The notes under the pieces were generated by a model. It did no database searches, was not told where the DNA came from, and saw nothing but the letters and a program-made list of their open reading frames with translations. Positions 17,037 through 24,788 of a stretch of DNA of 64,000 nucleotides are shown in pieces. The stretch spans positions 186,001 through 250,000 of the forward strand of contig NZ_WBOF01000004.1 of NCBI RefSeq assembly GCF_009569385.1. Direction: 5' to 3'. Source of the stretch: Streptomyces kaniharaensis (GTDB lineage: Bacteria; Actinomycetota; Actinomycetes; Streptomycetales; Streptomycetaceae). The translations under genes were made by a program, and so were the position numbers. The stretch's first letter is position 1, and every line of letters begins with the position of its first letter.

Positions 17037-17183
17037 ATGGACGGCCAGACCGCACACCCCACCACCACCGTGTCCCCGCAGCCCGAGGAGGAGCTCGTCG
17101 AGCTCGGCGGCCTCGTGGCCCTGACCCAGGGCCAGGGCGGCGGCCAGAGCGAGGACAAGCGCCGCGCCTACAACTGCGCCTGA
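17037..17183 (+). CDS. Lasso peptide precursor, albusnodin type
   Basis: A 48-residue peptide. The leader ends LGGLVALTQ, with Thr two residues before the cleavage point as in nearly all lasso leaders. The predicted core begins at Gly32: GQGGGQSEDKRRAYNCA. Gly1 plus an acidic residue at position 8 or 9 fits a macrolactam ring, with Asp9 giving the common nine-residue ring. From memory, the core equals that of albusnodin from Streptomyces albus, a lasso peptide acetylated on Lys10. A perfect GGAGGA ribosome site precedes it. Cyclase, leader-peptidase and acetyltransferase genes follow directly. Confidence 0.92.
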   Translation: MDGQTAHPTTTVSPQPEEELVELGGLVALTQGQGGGQSEDKRRAYNCA

Positions 17184-17194
17184 CCGACCACCCC

Positions 17195-17235
17195 GTGTGG
17201 TGCGGCACCCCGGACCCCGGGGTGCCGCACCACAC
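17195..17235 (+). terminator. Strong hairpin between precursor and cyclase genes
   Basis: A perfect 19-bp inverted repeat (arms 17195-17213 and 17217-17235) with a 3-nt loop lies 12 bp after the precursor stop and 34 bp before the cyclase start. It can act as a partial terminator or mRNA-stabilising structure that makes precursor mRNA more abundant than enzyme mRNA, a layout common in lasso clusters. Confidence 0.8.
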
Positions 17236-17268
17236 GACCGGCCGTACCGGACCAGGAAGGGGTTCATC

Positions 17269-19074
17269 GTGATCTTCGGAGGGTTCACGCGCGGATCCGG
17301 CGTGCTCCGGCCGGCCGGAGCCACATGTCTCGGCCCGAATGCACTGCTCTGGCAGACCGGAACGCCCGGTGCCCGGTCGTTCAGTACACCGGACGGAGGC
17401 CAGGTAGCGATACTGGGGCCGTGCGGCGCCACCGACGCTGAGCTGCGCAGCCTGGCCCGTCGCCCGCTACCCGAGGACGTCTCCTGGCGATGGTCGGGCG
17501 CGTACGCGGTGGTCGAGCAGCGCGGACAGCGCACAGTGGTGCACACCGATCCGGCCGGAGCACTGCCGCTGTACGCCACCCGCTACGAGGGCGGTTGGGC
17601 CTGGTCGAGCTCGGCGCGCGCCCTAGCCGACCTCACCAGCGCCGGGGTGGACCCGGTGCGGGTCGCGGTCGCGGTGTTCCTGCCACACGTCCCCGCCGCG
17701 GTCGGGACCCGGACGTTCTTCACCGGCGTGAAGCAGCTCCTGCCCGGCACCCGGACCGAGCTCGCCGCAGGACGGGATCTGCGGTGTGCGATGGTGTGGC
17801 GCCCCGATCCCCTCCCGGGGTTGGCCCACCACCGGCTCCGCTCCGCGCTGGAGGAGGCTGTCCGGCTGCGGGTGGCGGGCGATCCCGATCTGACGTGCGA
17901 TCTGTCCGGCGGCCTGGACTCCTCCTCGCTCGCCCTGCTCGCCGCGACCGCCCGACCCGACAGCGGGACGCTGCACGCGGTCACCGTCCATCCGGCCGGC
18001 CAGACGGACGGCGCCGACCTCTCGTACGCGCGGCTGGCCGCCGCCCACCAGCCGCGCCTCGTCCACCACCTTCTCCCCTTGAGCGCCGAGCACCTGCCCT
18101 ACACGGACATCACCGCGGTCCCGGTCACCGACGAGCCCGCGCCGTCGACCCTGACCCGGGCCCGGCTCGAAGGGCAGCTGCGCTGGATGCGCGACCGGCT
18201 CGGCAGCCGCACCCACCTGACCGGCGACGGCGGCGACAGCGTGCTGTTCGTGCCGGCCGCGCACCTGGCCGACCTGCTGCGCCACCGCCTCTACCGGCGG
18301 GCCGCCGCCGAAGCCGCGGGCTGGGCCCGGCTCCGCCACCGCCCCGTCCTGCCGCTGCTGCGCGAGGCCCGCGCCCTGACCCGCACCGACCGCGCCCAGG
18401 CCCTGGCCGACCTGGCCACCGCACTGGAGGACGGTGCCTCGCAGACCGGGCGGGGAGACGTGCGCTGGTTTCCGGCGCTGCCGCTGCCCCAATGGGCCAC
18501 GGGCGCCGCAGCCGGGATGCTGGCCGACGCCGTCCACGAGGCCGCTGCGGCGACCGATCCGCTGCCCGACCTGGACCTCGTGGTACGGATCCTGGTGGAC
18601 GAGGTCCGCGAAGTCGCCCGGACCGCAGCCGCCGATGCCCAGTTGGCCGCCGCGTCCGGCATCGAGCTGCACAACCCGTTCCTTGACGCGTCCGTCGTCG
18701 ACGCCGTACTACGCACTGAGGTCCGGGCCCGGCCCCCGGTCCACAGCTACAAGCCCGTGCTCGCCCGAGCCATGGCCAGCGTCCTGCCGGATGCGCTGGC
18801 CTCCCGGACGACCAAGGGCAGTTTCAACGCCGACCACTACACCGGACTGCGCGCGGCTCTGCCGGAGCTCCAACGTCTGGCCGACGGACGCCTCGCCGCT
18901 CTCGGCCTCGTCGACCCGGTCCTGCTGAGAGCGCACCTCGCCCAGGCCGCCGCTGGCATCCCGATGTCCCTCGCGCCCCTGGAACAGGCTCTGGCCGCCG
19001 AAGCGTGGCTCCGCACCCTCGACCGCACGGCCACTACCTGGTCGCGCTCCCGCGAAGGAGACCGCCGTGGATGA
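17269..19074 (+). CDS. Lasso peptide macrolactam synthetase (C protein, asparagine-synthase-like)
   Basis: From the GTG at 17269, after AGGAAGGGG, the protein is 601 residues, normal for lasso cyclases. The N-terminal third is a class-II amidotransferase-like domain without the catalytic N-terminal Cys. The synthetase domain holds the PP-loop CDLSGGLDSSSLALL near residue 212, and the later block LTGDGGDSVLF. It adenylates the ring-closing Asp/Glu side chain so that the freed Gly amine of the core can attack it. The frame is open to 17197, but that would cross the hairpin. Its end overlaps the B gene by 8 bp. Confidence 0.92.
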   Translation: MIFGGFTRGSGVLRPAGATCLGPNALLWQTGTPGARSFSTPDGGQVAILGPCGATDAELRSLARRPLPEDVSWRWSGAYAVVEQRGQRTVVHTDPAGALPLYATRYEGGWAWSSSARALADLTSAGVDPVRVAVAVFLPHVPAAVGTRTFFTGVKQLLPGTRTELAAGRDLRCAMVWRPDPLPGLAHHRLRSALEEAVRLRVAGDPDLTCDLSGGLDSSSLALLAATARPDSGTLHAVTVHPAGQTDGADLSYARLAAAHQPRLVHHLLPLSAEHLPYTDITAVPVTDEPAPSTLTRARLEGQLRWMRDRLGSRTHLTGDGGDSVLFVPAAHLADLLRHRLYRRAAAEAAGWARLRHRPVLPLLREARALTRTDRAQALADLATALEDGASQTGRGDVRWFPALPLPQWATGAAAGMLADAVHEAAAATDPLPDLDLVVRILVDEVREVARTAAADAQLAAASGIELHNPFLDASVVDAVLRTEVRARPPVHSYKPVLARAMASVLPDALASRTTKGSFNADHYTGLRAALPELQRLADGRLAALGLVDPVLLRAHLAQAAAGIPMSLAPLEQALAAEAWLRTLDRTATTWSRSREGDRRG

Positions 19075-19795
19075 CTTGCCCCTGTTCGTCACTTGCCCGA
19101 AGGTCGTCCGCGCGGTCGATTTCGGCCACGCCCTGGTCCTCATCGACTACCGAGCCGGCAGCGTCCAGGCCCTCCAGCCCCCGGCCGCAGCCCAGTGGGA
19201 CGCGCTCTCCCGTACCGGGGTCCTCGACCGCATGGCCCCCGCCCTCGCTCGCCGGCTCCTTGCCCTGGGTCTGCTCGCCCCCGTCAGCGGGCCGGGATCG
19301 TGGGCGCCTGCGCTGATTGTCTCCTCGGCCCTGGCCAGTTGGGGCAGCACCGAGCATCCCGCGGGGGTCATCCGACCGCCGCGTGGCCCGCTCGCCGGGA
19401 CACTCACGGCTGCGGCCGCGCTCACCGTCGTCTTCACCGCCACCCGCCAGCACCGCACCGGCATGCGGCACGCCCTCTCGCTCCTGGCCGCCGCCAATGC
19501 CCGGAACATCCGGCCTGCGACCCTCCGGGAGGCGACCCGCGCCGTCACCACGGTGCGTCGCGCTGGCTGGTACTCCCCTGGTCGCACCGCGTGCCTGGAG
19601 GAGTCCGTCGCCGCCGTCCTGCTGCTCGCCTCCCGGCGCCTCGGCGTCCGCTGGTGCCACGGAATTGCGTCCGACCCGATCCGGCTCCACGCCTGGGTGC
19701 AGACTATGAACGGCGACGACGTCGCCGAGCCGTCCTCGACCCACGCCTACACCCCCGTGCTCACCATCGGAGACCGCCATCACCAGCCCCGCTGA
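19067..19795 (+). CDS. Fused lasso B1-B2 protein (leader recognition plus transglutaminase-like protease)
   Basis: The 242-residue product joins two functions that are separate genes in many actinobacteria. Residues 1-80 resemble the PqqD-like leader-recognition element (VRAVDFGHALVLIDYRAGSVQAL). Residues about 100-240 are the B2 protease, with the catalytic Cys in GRTACLEESVAAVLLL, His in LHAWVQ, and an Asp downstream. It binds the precursor leader and cuts it ahead of the core Gly. The gene overlaps the cyclase gene by 8 bp and the acetyltransferase by 17 bp. Confidence 0.88.
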   Translation: MDDLPLFVTCPKVVRAVDFGHALVLIDYRAGSVQALQPPAAAQWDALSRTGVLDRMAPALARRLLALGLLAPVSGPGSWAPALIVSSALASWGSTEHPAGVIRPPRGPLAGTLTAAAALTVVFTATRQHRTGMRHALSLLAAANARNIRPATLREATRAVTTVRRAGWYSPGRTACLEESVAAVLLLASRRLGVRWCHGIASDPIRLHAWVQTMNGDDVAEPSSTHAYTPVLTIGDRHHQPR

Positions 19796-20363
19796 CCCGA
19801 TCATCTGGCTGCGCACCGAGACCTGCGGGCTAGGCCCGTACCGCACCGACCTCGTCGAGACCTACTGGCGCTGGGAGCAGGACCCCGCCCTGCTGGTCGG
19901 CTACGGACGCCAGGCCCCCGAGTCCCTGGAAGCCCGCACCGAGGGCATGGCGCACCAGCAGCGCGGCGAGAACATCCGCTTCACCATCTACGACCTCACC
20001 AGCGGCGAGCCGACGCCGACCGGAGTCGCGACCCTGCTGCCCGACCACAGTGTCCGCACCGCCGAGTTTGTGATCATGCTGGGTCCCGAGGCTCGCAGCC
20101 GGGGTCTGGGCACCGCCGCGACCCAGCTCACCCTCGACTACGCCTTCCACATCACGAACCTTCGGATGGTCTGGCTGAAGGTTCTCGCACCGAACGCAGG
20201 CGCGATCCGCGCGTACGAGAAGGCCGGCTTCCAGAAGGTCGGCGCGATCCGCCAGGCTGGGTACTGGCTCGGCCAGGTGTGCGATGAGGTCGTGATGGAC
20301 GCTCTGGCTTCAGAGTTCAGCGCCCCGTCAGCCATCACCCCCGCGGTTGCCACGCCCGCTTGA
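19779..20363 (+). CDS. GNAT acetyltransferase, likely lasso-peptide Lys acetyltransferase
   Basis: The frame is a complete GNAT domain: VIMLGPEARSRGLGTAATQL carries the R-x-x-G-x-G/A acetyl-CoA loop, and NAGAIRAYEKAGFQKVGAI is the usual C-terminal helix. Homology-like sequence extends upstream of the first ATG (19947), to about SPADPIIWLRTETCGLGPYR. No ATG, GTG or TTG lies in that frame after the stop at 19710. An AUC codon at 19779 sits six bases after GGAG and is my proposed start (194 residues). In the albusnodin system, as I recall it, a clustered GNAT acetylates the core Lys. No ABC transporter gene accompanies the cluster. Confidence 0.8.
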   Translation: MTSPADPIIWLRTETCGLGPYRTDLVETYWRWEQDPALLVGYGRQAPESLEARTEGMAHQQRGENIRFTIYDLTSGEPTPTGVATLLPDHSVRTAEFVIMLGPEARSRGLGTAATQLTLDYAFHITNLRMVWLKVLAPNAGAIRAYEKAGFQKVGAIRQAGYWLGQVCDEVVMDALASEFSAPSAITPAVATPA

Positions 20364-20434
20364 GCGCCTTCGTGCGTGGTGTGGCCTCGGGGAATCAGTG
20401 GACCCCAAGGAGCCTGCGGCGTAGCGTCAGGGAT

Positions 20435-20468
20435 GAGGTCCCGCCGCATCCCCCGTCGGCGGGACCTC
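20435..20468. terminator. Hairpin terminator after the lasso operon
   Basis: A 12-bp perfect stem (20435-20446 with 20457-20468, GAGGTCCCGCCG) and a 10-nt loop lies 72 bp after the acetyltransferase stop. An outer pair CCAAGGAG/CTCCTTGG (20406-20413 and 20466-20473) extends it. It sits between convergent genes and closes the lasso operon. Confidence 0.7.
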
Positions 20469-20515
20469 CTTGGTTCCTGGCCAGTATGGCGGCGCTTGCG
20501 CCGCCACGAGGTTCG

Positions 20516-20761
20516 TCAGCCGCGAGCGGGCTCGGTCGCCGTCACCAGGGTGATGCTCTCGGCGCAGACGGATGCGTCTCCCGTGCGGTGCCCCGGTTCG
20601 AACACCGCGACGGTGTAACTGGTGATCCCGGAAGGCAGTTGCAGGAACATGTCGTTGACGCGTGACTTGGTGTGTTCCAGGGCGTCGGACGCACTGGGTT
20701 GATCGACGGTCAGCATGCGCGGGCCGATCCCGGGGATGTCCACCTCGACGTTCCACTTCAT
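20516..20761 (-). CDS. Small unknown protein
   Basis: An 81-residue product from the ATG at 20761 (MKWNVEVDIPGIG), with AGGA seven bases upstream; a longer frame starts at 20800 but lacks a ribosome site. The sequence is compact and mostly beta/alpha with no membrane segment. It resembles many short conserved Streptomyces proteins but I cannot name a family. Convergent with the lasso operon. Confidence 0.6.
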   Translation of the reverse strand: MKWNVEVDIPGIGPRMLTVDQPSASDALEHTKSRVNDMFLQLPSGITSYTVAVFEPGHRTGDASVCAESITLVTATEPARG

Positions 20762-20845
20762 GCGGCCATCCTGGCAGAGCACTTCCCGGCCGCTGGCCAT
20801 TGAGCAGCCGAGCGCCGGAGCGTGCGTGGCCGTCGGGGTCGGAGG

Positions 20846-21349
20846 TCAGTACCAGGCCGGTTGTAGGACGGCCTTCTTCAGCGCCCGGTTGATGTCGGGG
20901 TTGCGGCCGGGGACGTAGGAGTGGACCGGCGTGTAGCCGGAGGCGGCGTACAGGGCGAGTGCCGCGATGTTGTGGACGCCGGTCTCCAGCAGGACCTCGG
21001 TGTGGCCGCGGCCGAGTAGGTCTTGTTCGAGAGTGGCGAGGATCCGGCGGCCGAGCCCTTGCCCGCGAGCGGCCGGGGCCACGTACATCCGCTTGATCTC
21101 GGCTGTCGAGGGGCCGAGGGTGCGCCAGCCCCCGCAGGCTAGGGCCGGTCCGTCTCCGAGGCGGGCAACGAGGAATCGGCCGTGCGGGGCGTCGAATTCT
21201 GCGCTGTCGGTTGTCTCGGGGTCGTCGGCGGTGTTGTAGATGGCGAGCTGCTCCTGGTGGAGGGCTTGAGTGAGGGCGCGGGCATCGGCGGTGCCGTACG
21301 GGACGGCGGTGAGCGTCCAGTGAGAGGCGGCCTGAAGCGGCGAGGTCAT
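20846..21349 (-). CDS. GNAT-family N-acetyltransferase
   Basis: The 167-residue protein from the ATG at 21349 is a compact GNAT enzyme: IKRMYVAPAARGQGLGRRIL holds the beta4 strand and the R-G-Q-G-L-G pyrophosphate loop, and ETGVHNIAALALYAASGYTP is the C-terminal alpha4-beta6 block. It probably acetylates a small amine or protein N-terminus; substrate unknown. It is separate from the lasso cluster, being on the opposite strand behind its terminator. Confidence 0.85.
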   Translation of the reverse strand: MTSPLQAASHWTLTAVPYGTADARALTQALHQEQLAIYNTADDPETTDSAEFDAPHGRFLVARLGDGPALACGGWRTLGPSTAEIKRMYVAPAARGQGLGRRILATLEQDLLGRGHTEVLLETGVHNIAALALYAASGYTPVHSYVPGRNPDINRALKKAVLQPAWY

Positions 21350-21603
21350 GGTGTCGATAGTGCCGGGTGGAGGGCGCCCAGGAGGATCAGCAGCTCTGCG
21401 GTCGCCCGCCGCAGCCGCCACCACAGCGTCCGCACGCCGGCCCGAGCACCCCGACCACCGGGCCCGGCCCTCGCGCACCCTCGGGTCGAAGGCGTAGGGC
21501 CGGCGCTCTTCCGCATCCCGCGTCGTGAACCGGATCCGGCCGCCGAGAGGTCGGAGTCTGGAGTCGCCGCTGCCGATCCCCCGGCACTCCGGCGCCGCTT
21601 GAT

Positions 21604-22105
21604 GACGCAGACACTCCCGGTGACGCTGCCGGGTGACGCTGGAGTGTTCGCCCGGATGCCGCGTTGACCTGTGGTTTTTCTTCCGGACAGGCGGGCGGCA
21701 GACGCTGATGACGCTCTGACGCACCATGTCTCCGGCTCGCCTACCCCTCTTCTTCCTTCCTCTCAGTGAGATGGGGTACGAGAGCGTCATCAGCGTCATG
21801 GCCGCTTAGCAGACCGCGAGAACTTGCAGGTCAGAGCCACTTGTAGGCCGGGCGCCGGGTGCGTCACGGGCAGCGTCGCCTGTGCGTCACCGTCTGGCGG
21901 ATGCGGCAGCCGGCCTGAGCCGGCTGGAGGGTCCTGGCGGTGGGTTCCCGTCTCCTTGGCGGGGCTCCGCGGTGCCGACCGGTGGAGGAGGGGCTCGTGC
22001 CGTCCTGGGGCGGTGTTCTGACGGTGTCCGGGCATGCGGAGGGCCCGCGCGTCCGGGTGGCGACGGCAGGTGGGAGGTGAGCGGTGTGGGGTCCTGGGTG
22101 CGTCA
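21604..22105. repeat. Cluster of TGACGC repeats, candidate replication origin
   Basis: TGACGC or its complement occurs about ten times in this gene-free stretch: 21604, 21622, 21635, 21709, 21717, 21784, 21793, 21861, 21884 and 22100. The blocks at 21703-21722 and 21784-21800 form a long inverted pair around GCGTCATCAGCGTCAT. An AT-richer patch (21668-21682 and 21746-21766) lies between copies. It sits beside the primase-polymerase/ATPase operon. Iteron-like origin function is inferred. The remaining 21350-21603 shows nothing recognisable. Confidence 0.45.
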
Positions 22106-22122
22106 GGCGGGCGGGTGTCGGG

Positions 22123-23727
22123 TCAGGTGCGCGGGTCCGGGGCGGGGTTGAGGGTGATCAGGAAGCCTCGCCCGCTGCCGGTGCGGGGCAGTTTGCGGAT
22201 GTCGATGCCGCGGGCGCGCAGTGCGGGGGCGAGGGAGGTGAGGCGGGCGGAGAGCAGTGCGGTGGTCTTGGGCCAGGTGTCGGGGATGGGGCCGGGCGGG
22301 CGGAGGGTGTTGTCGATCTGGCCGGTGGTGGCCTGCCATTCGGTGGTGTCGGCGGTGCTGGCCCAGCGGGTGAGGGCGGTGGCGACCGGGTCGGCTTCGA
22401 TGACGTCGTCGGTGATCTCCTCCTGGGCGCCGGTGTAGGTGGCCAGGGTGTCCCAGCCGGTGACCGCGTCCAGCGCCCACAGCAGTTCGGCCCAGTCGGC
22501 CATCCGTGGCCGTTGGCCGAGCTGGGCGGCCGCGTCGGGTAGGCGCGCCCACACCGCGGCCGCCAGGTCGAGGAGGCCGCCGAGGATGCGGCCGTGCGCG
22601 ACCCGGTAGCTGCGCCACAGGTCGTGCTCGCTGCGCCGCGCCTTGGGGTCGATCATTTCGAGGGTGAAGGGGAGCAGTCGTTCGGCGAGGTCGGGCTGGA
22701 GGGCGCCGACGTCGATGCCGGTCAGCACGACCGGGCGCTGGTAGGCCCAGGAGGTGACGTCATCATCCGTATACATTTCTCTTTTGGCGACGGAGGCCCC
22801 GGTGACGGTCCGGCACAGGAAGTCCGAGAGCCACTGGGGGATGCCGTGGATGTTGTCCAGGCCCATGGTCCAGCCGGCCGAGGCGGCGACCGCGCCGTCG
22901 TCCTCGGAGCGCGGCACGTTGCGGACCTCGGCGCGGATCCCGTCGAGTACCCGCAGCAGCTGCCGGGCGGAGGTTGTCTTCGCGGTGCCGCGTTCGCCGT
23001 TGAAGTACGCGACGGGGCGGGGCATGTCGGGTCGCAGCCCGGCCAGCAGCCAGGCGACGGCCATACGCCAAGATGGTTCGGCGAGCGCGGACAGCTCGCG
23101 CAGCAGCCCGAGCCCACCCCGCCAGCCGCCCGGATCGCGTTCGGGCAGCGGGAGTTCGCCGGTAAGCCGGGTGCGCCGCCACAGCGGGCCCTCGCCGACG
23201 GGCGGGGTGGTCACCGACCAGGTGCCCGGCTCGATGCACACGCTCTTCCCGTCCGCCCGCCCTAGGTCGAGCCAGGTGACCTGTTCGTCGGCCGGGTCGG
23301 GGGCGATCCGCAGGTGGACCGGTTGATCCGGGGCGTCCAGGGCGAGGGCATCCATGGAGGCGATCGCGTCCGTCAGACACCCCTGGGAGGGGGCCCGGCC
23401 GGTGCGCAGGACGTAGGAGCGATTGAGGAGTTGGCGCAGGCTGCCGGTTCCGCCGAAGCCGCCGGCGGCGCGCAGCGGGCGGGCGATCGGCGGTCCTTCG
23501 GCCGGGACGGCGTACGCGGTCTGGTCGCAGCGCACCAGGACGTACTCGTCCATGCCCAGGTGGAGCAGGACGTCCGCCTGCGACAGTTTCGGCCCGCGCT
23601 CGGTGTTCTGCTGCTCGGTCGGTGCCGCGGCCGCCGACTCCCCCACTTCGGCGGTCGGCGCCGGACGGGTGGGCCGGGGTTCGCCGGCCGGGACCGGGAG
23701 CGTCACGCGGGTGGTCAGGTCGGTCAT
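22123..23727 (-). CDS. P-loop ATPase/helicase-like replication protein
   Basis: The 534-residue protein starts at an ATG overlapping the primase-polymerase stop (ATGA). It has a Walker A motif, FNGERGTAKTTSARQL near residue 265, a probable Walker B-type segment (GWTMGLDNIHGIPQWL) and an arginine-finger-like DLAERLLPFTLEMID. This is the layout of plasmid/phage primase-associated helicases and DUF3987-like ATPases. With the upstream primase-polymerase it likely unwinds or loads at the nearby repeat-rich region. C-terminal residues (GRGFLITLNPAP) resemble the winged-helix end of such proteins. Confidence 0.7.
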   Translation of the reverse strand: MTDLTTRVTLPVPAGEPRPTRPAPTAEVGESAAAAPTEQQNTERGPKLSQADVLLHLGMDEYVLVRCDQTAYAVPAEGPPIARPLRAAGGFGGTGSLRQLLNRSYVLRTGRAPSQGCLTDAIASMDALALDAPDQPVHLRIAPDPADEQVTWLDLGRADGKSVCIEPGTWSVTTPPVGEGPLWRRTRLTGELPLPERDPGGWRGGLGLLRELSALAEPSWRMAVAWLLAGLRPDMPRPVAYFNGERGTAKTTSARQLLRVLDGIRAEVRNVPRSEDDGAVAASAGWTMGLDNIHGIPQWLSDFLCRTVTGASVAKREMYTDDDVTSWAYQRPVVLTGIDVGALQPDLAERLLPFTLEMIDPKARRSEHDLWRSYRVAHGRILGGLLDLAAAVWARLPDAAAQLGQRPRMADWAELLWALDAVTGWDTLATYTGAQEEITDDVIEADPVATALTRWASTADTTEWQATTGQIDNTLRPPGPIPDTWPKTTALLSARLTSLAPALRARGIDIRKLPRTGSGRGFLITLNPAPDPRT

Positions 23728-24788
23728 GGCCGTGCTCCGGGGCTTGGGATGGTGCGCGGCGAGCGCATGCCCGCCTGGAGTGCGCGGCGGAGGGTGGACT
23801 GGGCCTTGGCTTCGTCGGGGTCGACCCCGACGAGCGCCGCGGCCTCGGTGAGGACCTGGTGGACGTCGTCGAGCTCCAGCAGCCCGCCGCCGACCAGCTG
23901 GCCGAGCCGGAACCCGGCCCGGTTGAGCTGGTCGTTGCGGCCGGAGCGGGCGCAGGCGATGGCCTCGGCCTCCCGGCGCAGTGCCGCGGCGGCGTACGCG
24001 GCCGCGTCGTGCGGCCGGTGCCGCGCTGCGGGGCGGGGAAGCCGGATCCGGGCCGGCGGCGGGTCGACGGCGGGGTCGCGGGAGCGCAGGCCGACGCGTG
24101 CGAGCTCGAGGGCGAGCCAACGCGGCAGCCGGGCAGGTTCAGATTCCGGCCCGGTGACCTGGTAGCAGCCGGCCGGGGTCCTGGTCGTGGGCGCGACCGC
24201 GGTGGACCAGCCGGCCCGCACGTCGATCTGCCAGCCCAGCCGGCCGGAGCCCTGCGTGAACCGGGCCCCACCGGCGCGGTACCAGAGGTGGACTCCGCCG
24301 CCCGGGGTGCGCACCGTCAGCGTCGGCGGGGCGTGCAGCAGGCTCTCGGCCCGCCGCACCCGGCACAGCAGCTCCAGCACGTCCACCCCGGTGCGCACCC
24401 GCTCGGCCTCCAGGACGGCGGCCAGGTCGATGCCGGGCAGCACCAACTCGCGCTCCGGCAGAGGGTGGTGGTGGTCGTCCAGGTCGACGACCACGAGACC
24501 GGACGGGCCGGTGGCCACGCCGACGGCGAAGTCGCGGCCGCGCCACCAGCGGCGGATCAGCTCCGGATCGGTCGTCGCCGCCCGTACCCCGTGGCAGTAC
24601 CGTCCCGCCGCCAGGCAGCCGCAGCCGCCGGCGCCCAGGTCAGGGAACCCGCAGGGCGACTGGCCCCCGGGCGTGGGTGGGCGGCACCGGCGGCAGTTGC
24701 CGGCCGGGCGCTTCGATCCGGGCAGCAGGGGATGGACCCACCAACCCCTGCCCGCGCACCGCATGGCGAGCTCAAGTCCGCTGCTCAC
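23724..24788 (-). CDS. Bifunctional DNA primase/polymerase (Prim-Pol)
   Basis: From the GTG at 24788 the product is 354 residues. The N-terminal half is an archaeo-eukaryotic primase-type Prim-Pol domain: WWVHPLLPGSKRPAG, a Cys cluster, WWRGRDFAVGVATGPSGLVV followed by VDLDDHH (the metal-binding Asp pair) and TPGGGVHLWYRA (the conserved His). It can make primers and extend DNA on plasmids and phages. The gene overlaps its upstream neighbour by GTGA and its downstream neighbour by ATGA, so all three are translationally coupled. Confidence 0.85.
   Translation of the reverse strand: MSSGLELAMRCAGRGWWVHPLLPGSKRPAGNCRRCRPPTPGGQSPCGFPDLGAGGCGCLAAGRYCHGVRAATTDPELIRRWWRGRDFAVGVATGPSGLVVVDLDDHHHPLPERELVLPGIDLAAVLEAERVRTGVDVLELLCRVRRAESLLHAPPTLTVRTPGGGVHLWYRAGGARFTQGSGRLGWQIDVRAGWSTAVAPTTRTPAGCYQVTGPESEPARLPRWLALELARVGLRSRDPAVDPPPARIRLPRPAARHRPHDAAAYAAAALRREAEAIACARSGRNDQLNRAGFRLGQLVGGGLLELDDVHQVLTEAAALVGVDPDEAKAQSTLRRALQAGMRSPRTIPSPGARP

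Noticed and set aside
17197..17268. Upstream start of the cyclase at 17197
   Set aside because: It would place the first 24 codons inside the 19-bp hairpin and has no ribosome site, while the GTG at 17269 has AGGAAGGGG.
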